Source: Bacteroidaceae bacterium
Lineage (GTDB): Bacteria; Bacteroidota; Bacteroidia; Bacteroidales; Bacteroidaceae
Reading direction: 5' to 3'
NCBI GenBank assembly: GCA_017628845.1
Contig: JAGBYI010000190.1
Location: 1-41,380 of the forward strand
Length of the DNA stretch: 41,380 bases
The position numbers and the translations under genes are program-made. Of this stretch, positions 6,908 through 14,765 are shown in pieces. Under the pieces are notes generated by a model. It worked only from the letters and a program-made list of their open reading frames with translations. It was not told the DNA's origin and ran no database searches. Each line of letters begins with the position of its first letter. Positions within the stretch are counted from its first letter, which is position 1.

Positions 6908-8095
6908 TTACTTGATTATGTCCATCTCTACGAACACTTTCTTCAGTTTCTCCACAGCACGGTCAACCTGCTCTGTAGTATGGTTGGCCATCAGTGCGAA
7001 GCGAACCAATGTGTCGGTAGGTGCACATGCAGGAGGGATGACGGGGTTGATAAATACACCCTCCTCAAAGGCACGGGCTGTTACTATGAATGTCTTTTCT
7101 AAATCGCGTACATACAAGGGAATGATTGGGCTTTCGGTATCACCGATTTCAAAGCCTTCCTCCTTGAAACGCTTAAGTGCATAGCGTGTAACGTTCCAAA
7201 GGGCTTCAAGGCGTTCGGGTTCTGCCTTCATTATGCGAAGTGCCTCGCGTGCAGATGCAGTGGCAGCAGGTGTACAGCTTGCGCTGAAGATGTAGGTGCG
7301 TGCTGTGTGGCGCAGATAGTTGATTATGGTCTTGTCTGCGGCGATGAAACCGCCGATGCTTGCCAGACTCTTGGAGAAAGTGCCCATGATGAGGTCAACC
7401 TCGTGTGTCAGTCCGAAGTGGTCGCAAACACCACGGCCGTTGCGTCCGAACACGCCTATGCCATGTGCCTCGTCCACCATGATGGCAGCGTTGTACTTGT
7501 GCTTTAGTTCAACAATTTCGGGCAGTTTGCAGAGGTCGCCTTCCATAGAGAAAACGCCATCTACTACAATAAGCTTGATGCTGTCCGGATTGCAACGCTT
7601 GAGGACACGCTCCAGATCGTCCATATCGTTGTGCTTGAAACGCAACTGGGTGGCGAAACTAAGACGGCGGCCGTCCACGATGGAGGCGTGGTCGCGGTCG
7701 TCACAGATGATGTAGTCGTCCTTGCCCAGCAACTGTGGAATGACACCGCTGTTCACGGTGAAACCTGTAGCAAACACCAAAGCATCGTCCATGCCTACGA
7801 ATTCGGCAAGTTCCTTCTCCAGTTCCACATGGATATCCAACGTGCCGTTCAGGAATCGGCTACCGGCACATCCGCTGCCATATTGGCGCATTGCTTCTAC
7901 ACCTGCTTCGATGACGCGATCGTCACCGGTCAGACCTGTGTAGGCATTGCTGCCAAACATGAGTACGTTGTGACCACCCATGGCAACTTCTGTGCCCTGC
8001 TTGCCCTCTATTTCGCGGAAGTAGGGGTATATGCCTTTTGCCTTAATCTCGTCTGGCAAAGTGTACTTGGCCAGTTTGTCTTGTAACAATCCCAT
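6908..8095 (-). CDS. spt: Serine palmitoyltransferase (alpha-oxoamine synthase)
   Basis: A 395-aa PLP enzyme of the alpha-oxoamine synthase family, full length for bacterial serine palmitoyltransferase. It condenses L-serine with a long acyl thioester to give 3-ketosphinganine, the first step of sphingolipid synthesis. Visible features are DEAHG at 208-212, GTFSKSLASIGG with the PLP lysine K242, and an N-terminal FGSNAYTGL segment typical of the family. KBL (2-amino-3-ketobutyrate ligase) and BioF are relatives. The Bacteroidales context and the opening and closing segments favour SPT, but the substrate is inferred. It is divergent from a lipid-kinase gene, with its own -7 box at 8145-8152. 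Confidence 0.85.
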   Translation of the reverse strand: MGLLQDKLAKYTLPDEIKAKGIYPYFREIEGKQGTEVAMGGHNVLMFGSNAYTGLTGDDRVIEAGVEAMRQYGSGCAGSRFLNGTLDIHVELEKELAEFVGMDDALVFATGFTVNSGVIPQLLGKDDYIICDDRDHASIVDGRRLSFATQLRFKHNDMDDLERVLKRCNPDSIKLIVVDGVFSMEGDLCKLPEIVELKHKYNAAIMVDEAHGIGVFGRNGRGVCDHFGLTHEVDLIMGTFSKSLASIGGFIAADKTIINYLRHTARTYIFSASCTPAATASAREALRIMKAEPERLEALWNVTRYALKRFKEEGFEIGDTESPIIPLYVRDLEKTFIVTARAFEEGVFINPVIPPACAPTDTLVRFALMANHTTEQVDRAVEKLKKVFVEMDIIK

Positions 8096-8144
8096 ATCTT
8101 TGTCTCTATTATTATTACCTTAGATATAATGTAATTTCCGACTG

Positions 8145-8152
8145 CAAAGGTA
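8145..8152 (-). promoter_or_regulatory. -7 box of spt
   Basis: TACCTTTG on the minus strand, about 50 nt upstream of the ATG at 8095. No exact TTG at -33 was seen, so the upstream element is weak. Confidence 0.55.
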
Positions 8153-8258
8153 CGTATTTTATTTTAATTTCCTTACTGCATCTGCATAATTTCTTGGTAT
8201 GTGTGCAATTTATTCTCGGTATTATATAATATAATGTATATTATACGGTGTAAATTGC

Positions 8259-8266
8259 TATCTTTG
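8259..8266 (+). promoter_or_regulatory. -7 box of the lipid kinase gene
   Basis: TATCTTTG fits the -7 consensus. The predicted start of transcription lies only about 12 nt before the GTG at 8285. No TTTG stands at the expected upstream distance; the region is AT-rich. Confidence 0.45.
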
Positions 8267-8284
8267 TGCCGTAATATATAAAAA

Positions 8285-9310
8285 GTGAAATCAGTGAAGA
8301 CAGTCTGGTTTATTGTGAACCCTATATCAGGAACGCAGGACAAGAAGAATATCGTGTCCAAGATTCCTGTGTACTTTCCTGAGGACAGGTTTAAGGTAGA
8401 AATCAAGTATACGAAATATTCTGGCCATGCCGCCGAGATAGCGCGTATGGCAGTGGAAGCCAAAGTAGATATAGTTGTGGCTGTAGGAGGTGACGGCACT
8501 GTCAATGAGACGGCATGTGCATTGATCCACACAAGCGTGGCACTGGGAATTGTGCCCTGTGGCAGCGGTAATGGACTTGCCCGCCACCTTTACCTGCCCA
8601 TGAACTACGAAGGTGCCCTGCAGATAATATCCGAATGCAACATACGTACTTTGGACTATGGTCTTATCAACGGCCAGCCCTTTTTCTGTACGGCAGGTGT
8701 TGGGTTTGATGCTTTCCTGTCGGACAAGTTCAACAAGTCGGGCAAGCGAGGTCTGATGTCGTACATTGAGAATGCCTTGCGTGAAGGGGTGGCCTATGAA
8801 CCGGAAACGTACGAATTGGAGATTCTCGGAACTGAATCCGAGATACGCACATACAAGGCCTTCCTGATAACATGCGCCAATGCATCACAGTACGGCAACG
8901 ACTTCTATATAGCACCGCATGCCTCCATGTCTGACGGTTTGCTGGATGTAACTATAATGGAACCCTTCACTGTGTTTGAGTCTCCGCAAATTGCCTTTCA
9001 GCTGGTGCACAAGACCATAACGCAGAACTCTCACATAAAGACCTTCAGATGTAAGGAATTAGTTATCCGTAGAACAAGACCGGGCGTAATACATGTTGAC
9101 GGTGATCCGAAGGACTCTGAATCTGAAGTTCGCGTGTCTCTTGTCCCTAAGGACATACGTATGGTGGTGAACGTAAACAAGCAGCCGTGGCAACCGCCAC
9201 TGCTAAGAATGTTTGCCGACATTTATTCTGATATTACCAATCCCTTTCGTGAAGCACCCAAGAAAATAAGTCGCATAAACACGGAGTTGCTCGGCAGATT
9301 GCGCCGATAG
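8285..9310 (+). CDS. Diacylglycerol-kinase-fold lipid kinase (DAGK/sphingosine/ceramide kinase family)
   Basis: A 341-aa protein with the DAGK catalytic-domain hallmarks: an opening VNPISG at 11-16, the nucleotide-binding GGDGT at 68-72 followed by VNE, and PCGSGNGLAR at 91-100. The C-terminal half is the beta-rich domain of YegS/BmrU/DgkB proteins, with VDGDP near the end. Family members phosphorylate diacylglycerol, undecaprenol-like alcohols, sphingoid bases or ceramide. Because it is divergent from serine palmitoyltransferase, a sphingoid or ceramide substrate is attractive but only inferred. The start is a GTG at 8285; an in-frame GTG at 8294 is an alternative. ispE follows after 27 nt, suggesting co-transcription. 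Confidence 0.85.
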   Translation: MKSVKTVWFIVNPISGTQDKKNIVSKIPVYFPEDRFKVEIKYTKYSGHAAEIARMAVEAKVDIVVAVGGDGTVNETACALIHTSVALGIVPCGSGNGLARHLYLPMNYEGALQIISECNIRTLDYGLINGQPFFCTAGVGFDAFLSDKFNKSGKRGLMSYIENALREGVAYEPETYELEILGTESEIRTYKAFLITCANASQYGNDFYIAPHASMSDGLLDVTIMEPFTVFESPQIAFQLVHKTITQNSHIKTFRCKELVIRRTRPGVIHVDGDPKDSESEVRVSLVPKDIRMVVNVNKQPWQPPLLRMFADIYSDITNPFREAPKKISRINTELLGRLRR

Positions 9311-9337
9311 TACCAACAGGAAACATACCAAACAATA

Positions 9338-10228
9338 ATGATACTATACCCTAATTGCAAGATCAACTTAGGCCTGAACATCGTTGGCAAACGTGCTGAT
9401 GGCTATCATGACATTGAAACTGTGTTCCTGCCCATACCTTTGTCGGACTGTTTGGAACTGAACCCTGCCACAGAGGATTCTTTCGTCATAGACGGCAGGC
9501 AGTTGGATTGCTCCGCCCAGGACAATCTCGTTGTCAGGGTGCTTAACATGTTGCGTGCCGAGGATATGGACATACCTCCAGTATCCATCCGTCTAACCAA
9601 GAACATACCTTCTGGTGCAGGCTTGGGTGGAGGCAGTACTGATGCCGCATTTATGATAAAGGGCTTGAATGAATTGTTTAGTCTGAATCTTACGGATGCG
9701 CAGATGGCTGCACGTGTAGGTCGTCTTGGAGCGGACTGTCCGGTATTTATTGCCAACAAACCGGTCTTTGCAGAGGGCAAGGGTGATGTTTTCAGTCCTC
9801 TTCCGGTTCCTTTCATACAGAAACGCTATTGCGCATTGCCTCCGCTCGGCAGCGCATTGCCTCCAACTATTACGCTTTCCATTCCTGTCATGCTGGAGAA
9901 CTACTGGTTGGTGTTGGTAAAGCCCAATGACTTTATTTCCACAAGGGAAGCTTATGCCTCGGTAACCCCTCGTCCGTCCAAAGTTTCATTGCCAGAAATT
10001 CTTTCCAGACCTGTGAAGACATGGCGCGGGCAGATGACGAATGATTTTGAGGAAAGTGTCTTTCCAACACATCCGGTCGTTAGTGGCATTCGCGATCAAT
10101 TGTATATGCTCGGTGCCACCTATGCGGCAATGAGTGGCAGTGGCAGTACTGTGTATGGCTTGTTCCGTCAGCAACCGCTTTTGGGCGATGTCTTTGCAGG
10201 TTGTTTCCTGTGGCAGTGCAGGCTTTAA
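9338..10228 (+). CDS. ispE: 4-diphosphocytidyl-2-C-methyl-D-erythritol kinase with an in-frame insertion
   Basis: A 296-aa GHMP kinase that phosphorylates CDP-ME in the non-mevalonate isoprenoid pathway. The start matches the family: NCKINLGLNIVGKRADGYHDI with K8. The ATP loop PSGAGLGGGSTDAA is at 91-104, D133 lies in GADCPVF, and the C-terminal glycine motif is MSGSGSTVYG at 265-274. Residues about 160-187, between GDVFSPLPVPF and NYWLVLVKP, are an extra segment that IspE homologues generally lack. Within it, a 13-bp direct repeat (9831-9843 and 9852-9864) gives a 7-residue period, ALPPLGS then ALPPTIT. The C-terminal tail is short. The catalytic residues are intact, so activity is plausible. 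It follows the lipid kinase gene by 27 nt. Confidence 0.88.
   Translation: MILYPNCKINLGLNIVGKRADGYHDIETVFLPIPLSDCLELNPATEDSFVIDGRQLDCSAQDNLVVRVLNMLRAEDMDIPPVSIRLTKNIPSGAGLGGGSTDAAFMIKGLNELFSLNLTDAQMAARVGRLGADCPVFIANKPVFAEGKGDVFSPLPVPFIQKRYCALPPLGSALPPTITLSIPVMLENYWLVLVKPNDFISTREAYASVTPRPSKVSLPEILSRPVKTWRGQMTNDFEESVFPTHPVVSGIRDQLYMLGATYAAMSGSGSTVYGLFRQQPLLGDVFAGCFLWQCRL
9831..9864 (+). repeat. Direct repeat inside ispE (21-bp period)
   Basis: GCGCATTGCCTCC occurs at 9831-9843 and again at 9852-9864, separated by 8 nt, giving a 21-bp period that preserves the reading frame. It lies within the extra segment of IspE. Confidence 0.7.
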
Positions 10229-10263
10229 AGGTATTTTGTCGTAAACCTCCTTTAAAGATACAA

Positions 10264-10821
10264 ATGAAAATGATGGAACGAGAGAACAGGTGGAAGATAC
10301 TGGAAAGTACATATATATCACGCAGGCCTTGGATGACGGCACGTCTTGACAAGGTGATGTTGCCCGACGGCCGTGTGAATCCAGAATATTGGGTGCTGGA
10401 GTTTCCGGATTGGGTAAATGTCATTGCTATCACTGCGACCGGTGAAATGGTTATGGTACGGCAGTATCGCCATGCTCTGGGAATAACGGAATACGAACTC
10501 TGCGCCGGTGTAATGGAAGAGGGTGAAACTCCACTCCAGGCTGCCAGACGTGAACTGCTTGAGGAGACCGGTTTTGGCGGCGGCGAATGGACGGAGTATA
10601 TGACAATATGTGCAAATCCGTCAAACCATACAAACCTGGCTCACACTTTTCTCGCAGTAGGTGTGAAACGTGTTGGCGAACAGCATCTGGATGAAACGGA
10701 AGAACTGACATGCCATCTTCTCTTGCCTGAAGAGGTGTTTGCCTTACTTCGGAATGGGGAGATATATCAGGCATTGATGGCGGCTCCTTTATGGAAGTAT
10801 TTCTATGAAATGAAAGATTAA
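10264..10821 (+). CDS. NUDIX hydrolase, ADP-ribose/nucleotide-sugar pyrophosphatase type
   Basis: A 185-aa protein with a complete NUDIX box: G-x5-E-x7-RE-L-x-EE-TG in the segment GVMEEGETPLQAARRELLEE and following. The layout, with a beta-strand N-terminal region, VMVRQYRHALG before the box and VFALLRNGEI near the end, resembles ADP-ribose pyrophosphatases (NudF group), which hydrolyse X-linked nucleoside diphosphates in the cytoplasm. The start at 10264 avoids overlap with ispE; an earlier in-frame ATG at 10201 would extend 28 nt into it and add an atypical tail. It is probably part of the lipid kinase-ispE transcription unit. The substrate is not determined by the motif. Confidence 0.8.
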   Translation: MKMMERENRWKILESTYISRRPWMTARLDKVMLPDGRVNPEYWVLEFPDWVNVIAITATGEMVMVRQYRHALGITEYELCAGVMEEGETPLQAARRELLEETGFGGGEWTEYMTICANPSNHTNLAHTFLAVGVKRVGEQHLDETEELTCHLLLPEEVFALLRNGEIYQALMAAPLWKYFYEMKD

Positions 10822-10858
10822 GGGTAACTGCTTTAATATACTGTAAAACAGAAGTGTT

Positions 10859-12469
10859 ATGGTGTTTCGTGGGATGTTTTGTTTAATCTTGCTTTTCCTG
10901 TTGCCGTTCATGTCTGTTGTTCAGGCTCAGATAAGCATTCCAGGAGATAATGTGATGCGTTATTATCGTGTGGCGCTACCTGTGTCGTATACATCGTGTC
11001 AGGAGGATTTCTATGGAAACACCGATGATATAAAGAAGTTTTGGTCCGAGGTCGAGGAGTATCTTAACAGAGTATATTTGCCTTTGGGATTCTGTTTCAA
11101 GGTGTGTGATGATCCGCGTTTGATACAGTCCTCGTATAATATAATAGACGAAAATTTCATGAATGCTCCCAGTTATGGCACGGAGTTGCTTGACGATGTC
11201 ATCGGTACATCGGCATACGATGTCGGTCTCTGGATAGTTCATCGTCCCGAAGGGAGTGAAAACACGGGACTGGCCTTGACGGGTGGGGCATATAATCCCA
11301 GCTATAAGGCTTCTGCCTATGCCGCTGCAGATCCGTGGGTTGTTGCACACGAGATGGCGCATCTGTTTGGGGCCACCCACACGATGGACGGTTCGCTCAT
11401 GGACACAGGAGGAGATTTTCTCTCTCTGACTTCTATTAGGGAGATACGTTCCTCCTGTAAGGAGCACAATGCTCCTTACTACGAAGACGTGGACAGAACG
11501 GTTCTTGTTGGCGCCAATTCTGGAGGTAATTATGTGTTTGGTCAAAAAGTCAGCAATACCTCTCCCTACTTTGCCTCGTCAATGCCTGGTTCCTTTCGCA
11601 TTCCCGAGGGGGCATGTTTTCGCTTTGAAGTACCTGCCGAGGATATGGAAAACAATAGGCTTACGTATGCTGTCTTGAGCGAAGATTTTGCCGTTCTTCC
11701 TCCAGACCGTAGTAATGTGATAGATTATCGCCCGGATTATGTGGCTGATATTTTTGATGAGCAATATTATTACATAGTGGCAGGTACTGACATTCCTAAC
11801 ATGTGGCCCGGTGCATATTCCATGACAGTGTCAGTGAATGATATGCCATCCGGTGACCTGCTTGGGTGGGACTGTCTAATGGAGTGTCCGTTTTATAGCA
11901 ATTACTCTACCAGGGAGATTGGTGTGGAGATTGTAGGTGGCGAGCCTTTTGCTGTGTCGTTGTATCCCGACAAGAAACATTATTTGCCGGGAGAGCATGT
12001 AAAGATTTCATGGGGGGTAAATCAGGCATATTTCACTGATAAGAGTAGATTGCGCATTAGTCTTTCTACAGACTATGGCAAGACATTTAGCCTCGTTTTG
12101 GCAGAGTCTGTCCCGGCTCTTGACGGACAGTACGATGTTGTAATGCCAAACATGAAGATAGATGACGTGAATGTGGATTTCTCCACTGCTATCCGTTCAA
12201 TGCGTGCCGGTATCATACGTGTGGAAGAAATAGGAGGGCCTGCCTATAATCTCTCATGCCTATCTCCTGAGAATGGAGGAGGCTTTACGCTTTCAGGTAC
12301 AGAGATACCCTCGTCAATAACATTTGCCTCTCAGGAAAATCCCATGCCGACGACGGATGAACTGCTTTACGATCTTAGTGGCCGTCGTTATTCGGTTACA
12401 ACAGACCACAATCACATGCAGTCTCCAGGTATTTATATTTCTGGCAACAGAAAAATTGTAGTCAGATAG
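10859..12469 (+). CDS. Secreted metzincin-like zinc metalloprotease with C-terminal sorting-like tail
   Basis: A 536-aa protein with a signal peptide (MVFRGMFCLILLFLLPFMSV, cleavage near VQA-QIS). The zinc site HEMAHLFGATH at 164-174 matches the metzincin HExxHxxGxxH, and M181 in GSLMD supplies the Met-turn, as in reprolysin-type (M12B/M84-like) enzymes. Beta-rich, probably Ig-like regions follow, and the last 35 residues (YDLSGRR ... GIYISGNRKIVV) look like the C-terminal signal of type IX-secreted Bacteroidetes proteins. It is therefore predicted to be exported to the surface or released. The substrate is unknown. It starts 37 nt after the NUDIX gene, so read-through is possible, and no clear own promoter was found. 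Confidence 0.82.
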   Translation: MVFRGMFCLILLFLLPFMSVVQAQISIPGDNVMRYYRVALPVSYTSCQEDFYGNTDDIKKFWSEVEEYLNRVYLPLGFCFKVCDDPRLIQSSYNIIDENFMNAPSYGTELLDDVIGTSAYDVGLWIVHRPEGSENTGLALTGGAYNPSYKASAYAAADPWVVAHEMAHLFGATHTMDGSLMDTGGDFLSLTSIREIRSSCKEHNAPYYEDVDRTVLVGANSGGNYVFGQKVSNTSPYFASSMPGSFRIPEGACFRFEVPAEDMENNRLTYAVLSEDFAVLPPDRSNVIDYRPDYVADIFDEQYYYIVAGTDIPNMWPGAYSMTVSVNDMPSGDLLGWDCLMECPFYSNYSTREIGVEIVGGEPFAVSLYPDKKHYLPGEHVKISWGVNQAYFTDKSRLRISLSTDYGKTFSLVLAESVPALDGQYDVVMPNMKIDDVNVDFSTAIRSMRAGIIRVEEIGGPAYNLSCLSPENGGGFTLSGTEIPSSITFASQENPMPTTDELLYDLSGRRYSVTTDHNHMQSPGIYISGNRKIVVR

Positions 12470-12535
12470 TGGGATGGATGTTTTTTCTATGCTCCCTTAG
12501 GCTTGCCACGGTGCTTGTTTAGGCAGGTGTTGTGG

Positions 12536-12859
12536 TTAATGTACCATTTTCAGTCCAATTACCGAGGCGATGAGAGTGAAGATGAATACCATTCGCCATA
12601 CGGTAAGCGGTTCCTTAAACACGAGAATGCCTATAAGTACGGTTCCTACTGCTCCTATGCCGGTCCATATTGGATATGCTGTGCCTATGGGGATGTCTTT
12701 GATGGCCTTTGCGAGGAATACCATACTCAGAATGTAGAATAGCACGAAAGTGCCATACCACATCATCTGTGTCTTGCCAGTAGTTATGTTTGCTTTCCCG
12801 AGGCAGAATGTAAACGAGCATTCAAAGATGCCTGCCAGTATAAGTATCAGCCAGTGCAT
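12536..12859 (-). CDS. Small multidrug resistance (SMR) family transporter, SugE/Gdx-like
   Basis: A 107-aa protein with four hydrophobic helices. It carries the conserved membrane glutamate E13 (AGIFECSF) and the SMR signature GTAYPIWTGIGAVG. The latter is closer to SugE/Gdx guanidinium exporters (GTAYAVWTGIGA) than to EmrE, although the Trp usually found just after the glutamate region is replaced by Phe. SMR proteins are proton-coupled antiporters acting as antiparallel dimers in the inner membrane. It is a single gene here with no paired SMR partner. It converges with the metalloprotease gene (66-nt gap). No riboswitch or clear promoter was recognised upstream. Confidence 0.85.
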   Translation of the reverse strand: MHWLILILAGIFECSFTFCLGKANITTGKTQMMWYGTFVLFYILSMVFLAKAIKDIPIGTAYPIWTGIGAVGTVLIGILVFKEPLTVWRMVFIFTLIASVIGLKMVH

Positions 12860-12915
12860 TGTCGCTAAAGTTGTTCTTGTTGGAAAATAGGAATGTGATT
12901 TGCGTTGTACATAAT

Positions 12916-12938
12916 AAAGCCTCCTTGTGGGAGGCTTT
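12916..12938 (-). terminator. Terminator after the zeta-like/81-aa pair
   Basis: AAAGCCTCC (12916-12924) and GGAGGCTTT (12930-12938) form a perfect 9-bp stem with a 5-nt loop. On the minus strand it is followed by ATTATG and lies 40 nt past the 81-aa gene. It separates that pair from the SMR gene. Confidence 0.7.
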
Positions 12939-12977
12939 TGTATGTAGAGGTCTATTTGGATCGGTGCATTCCTGGTT

Positions 12978-13223
12978 TTAGAAAGTTATGGTATTGGGGT
13001 TGGTCTCCACGACGTCGCCGTGTGGACATGTTATAAGTGTAAATCCTTCTTTCTTCGCTCTGTTCACGAGTCTTTGCTGCGCCAGAATAATACCGCTTTC
13101 GATGATTGCGCGTAATTTGCGTATTTCCTCATCGTTGGGGTATCCTTCGAATTCCAAGCGAGCCTTTTCGCGTTCGGTCGGGGATACGAGTTCGCGAATT
13201 TCCTGTATTATATTCTTGTTCAT
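12978..13223 (-). CDS. 81-aa protein coupled to the zeta-like ATPase; possible antitoxin partner
   Basis: A small acidic/basic helical protein (MNKNIIQEIRELVSPTER start, then LEFEGYPNDEEIRKLRAIIESG) with a C-terminal TCPHGD segment. I do not recognise a named family. Its ATG overlaps the stop codon of the zeta-like gene by four bases, so the two are translationally coupled, and both sit upstream of one terminator. In classic epsilon/zeta or PezAT modules the antitoxin gene comes first; here the small gene is second. An antitoxin role is inferred from this arrangement only. Confidence 0.65.
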   Translation of the reverse strand: MNKNIIQEIRELVSPTEREKARLEFEGYPNDEEIRKLRAIIESGIILAQQRLVNRAKKEGFTLITCPHGDVVETNPNTITF

Positions 13224-13834
13224 TGTTCCTTGCCTTTTTGGTCATTGGCCTCAACGGGCTCGCCATATGTTTTTTTCAATTCTGTGAATCTCTGAAGTTC
13301 TGCTATTTCCAGACGTTCGCCTTTCAGCCATCCGCTGGCTATGCGCAGGGTGGGGCAGGTGTTGTTGTCGTACAAGGCCCAGAAATCCACTACAGGCATG
13401 TAGAGTTGGAAGAAATTCTTCAATCCTGCCTCGTATCTGCGATATATGACGTCCATGGGTATGTTGTGACCACCCTGGCTTACGCGTCTTGCCACGCGTT
13501 GTACGGCTTGTTCTGGTGTGGGCAGTGAGAAGAACAGCAGGGTGACGAAATATCCTACACTCTGTGCCTTTTTTATAAGCTTGATGTATGAGCGAGTGGC
13601 CAATGTTGTCTCAAAGGCAAAGTCCTGCCCGTCCTTCATCAGTTGCAATACGCGCTCAATCATTAGTCGTCCGGCTTGTATGGCTGCTCCTTCGGGATTG
13701 AATGGAGACAAACCGCGTGCTATTTCGTCGGCATTGACGAATTCGCGACAACCCAGCATTTCTGGCAGTACGGTGTAACTGGCTGTAGTCTTGCCGGCAC
13801 CGTTGCAACCGGCGATGATATAGAGGTTTTTCAT
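13220..13834 (-). CDS. Zeta-toxin-like P-loop ATPase/kinase
   Basis: A 204-aa protein of the zeta toxin/AAA_33 group. The Walker A loop GCNGAGKTT is at 9-17, followed by EFVNADEIARGLSPF and FAFETTLATRSYI, which match the substrate-binding and catalytic segments of zeta-type kinases. RVARRVSQGGHN and RRYEAGLKNF supply the arginine-rich region. Zeta toxins phosphorylate UDP-N-acetylglucosamine and block cell-wall synthesis; many short bacterial relatives remain uncharacterised. It lies 101 nt downstream of trmD on the same strand with no clear promoter between, so it may be read from the trmD promoter. The downstream 81-aa gene overlaps its stop codon. Confidence 0.8.
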   Translation of the reverse strand: MKNLYIIAGCNGAGKTTASYTVLPEMLGCREFVNADEIARGLSPFNPEGAAIQAGRLMIERVLQLMKDGQDFAFETTLATRSYIKLIKKAQSVGYFVTLLFFSLPTPEQAVQRVARRVSQGGHNIPMDVIYRRYEAGLKNFFQLYMPVVDFWALYDNNTCPTLRIASGWLKGERLEIAELQRFTELKKTYGEPVEANDQKGKEQ

Positions 13835-13935
13835 AGATGGGTGGTTGGTTCTTCCTTTACTTATGTTCCATTGTTCCTCCCTTGTGCTTTTATAGGCAGG
13901 GACATTGGCTTATTTGTGGATTTTGTGCTTGTATC

Positions 13936-14652
13936 TTACTTCTTCTTGCCCCTGTCTTTCTTTTGGGGGAGAACGCTTTCCAGCAGGTCTGGCCTGCGTT
14001 CTTTGGTCCTTTTGAGTGACTGTTCAAGTTCCCATTCCTTAATTTTTGCCTCATGTCCTGACAACAGGATGTCGGGCACGCTTCCCCAGTCCTTGTATTC
14101 TCTTGGGCGTGTGTAGACGGGTGCTTCAAGCAGGTTGTCCTGAAAGGAGTCCGATAGGGCAGACTGCTCGTCTCCGATTACTCCGGGGATTATCCTCACT
14201 ATGGCATCGGTCATTACTGCTGCAGCCAGCTCTCCACCTGTCAGGACGTAATCACCAATGGATACTTCCCTTGTTATCAACCTTTCACGTATGCGATAAT
14301 CTATTCCTTTATAGTGTCCGCAAAGTATGATGATATTTTCTTTCAGCGAAAGTTCGTTTGCCATGGGCTGGTCAAACTGTTCGCCGTCTGGGGCAGTGAA
14401 GATTATCTCGTCATAATGTCTCTCCGACATTAGTTTGGATATGCAAAGATCTACGGGTTCACACTGTATTACCATGCCTGCCGAACCGCCAAACGGATAG
14501 TCGTCTACACGTCGCCAGCGGTTTGTCGAATAGTCGCGCAGATTGTGGACATGTATTTCTACAAGTCCTTTTTTCTGTCCTCGTCCCACTATGCTTTCCT
14601 GGGTGAAGGGTAGCACCAGTTCGGGGCACACTGTGATGATGTCTATTCTCAT
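13936..14652 (-). CDS. trmD: tRNA (guanine37-N1)-methyltransferase
   Basis: A 238-aa SPOUT methylase that makes m1G37 in tRNAs and protects against frameshifting. The opening [12 protein letters not shown], the central [16 protein letters not shown] and [16 protein letters not shown] with its trefoil-knot SAM site, and PEYTRP-like [11 protein letters not shown] are all present. The C-terminal tail is lysine/arginine-rich. Start at 14652: an ATG 12 nt upstream falls inside the promoter -7 box (14662-14669) and is excluded. The promoter is so close that the mRNA is predicted to be nearly leaderless. The gene is divergent from the flavoprotein at 14766. Confidence 0.93.
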   Translation of the reverse strand: MRIDIITVCPELVLPFTQESIVGRGQKKGLVEIHVHNLRDYSTNRWRRVDDYPFGGSAGMVIQCEPVDLCISKLMSERHYDEIIFTAPDGEQFDQPMANELSLKENIIILCGHYKGIDYRIRERLITREVSIGDYVLTGGELAAAVMTDAIVRIIPGVIGDEQSALSDSFQDNLLEAPVYTRPREYKDWGSVPDILLSGHEAKIKEWELEQSLKRTKERRPDLLESVLPQKKDRGKKK

Positions 14653-14661
14653 AATCGTGTA

Positions 14662-14692
14662 CAAAAGTACGCATTTATGGGGATAAATGCAA
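14662..14692 (-). promoter_or_regulatory. Promoter of trmD
   Basis: On the minus strand, TTG (14692-14690), a 20-bp spacer and TACTTTTG (14669-14662) match the Bacteroidetes consensus. The start codon at 14652 falls within about 5 nt of the predicted start of transcription. Confidence 0.65.
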
Positions 14693-14726
14693 GAAAATCT
14701 TATTTCTTGTATGCTAAAACGGCAGT

Positions 14727-14761
14727 TTTGGCTTTGGACCTACATTTTTTTGTTACCTTTG
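14727..14761 (+). promoter_or_regulatory. Promoter of the HI0933-family flavoprotein gene
   Basis: TACCTTTG at 14754-14761 is preceded by TTTG at 14727-14730 (23-bp spacer) or 14733-14736 (17-bp spacer). The ATG at 14766 begins four bases after the -7 box, so the transcript would be leaderless. Confidence 0.6.
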
Positions 14762-14765
14762 CAAC

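Noticed and set aside
10201-10263. Earlier ATG for the NUDIX hydrolase
   Set aside because: It overlaps the end of ispE by 28 nt and adds a tail not typical of NUDIX proteins; 10264 gives a normal start.
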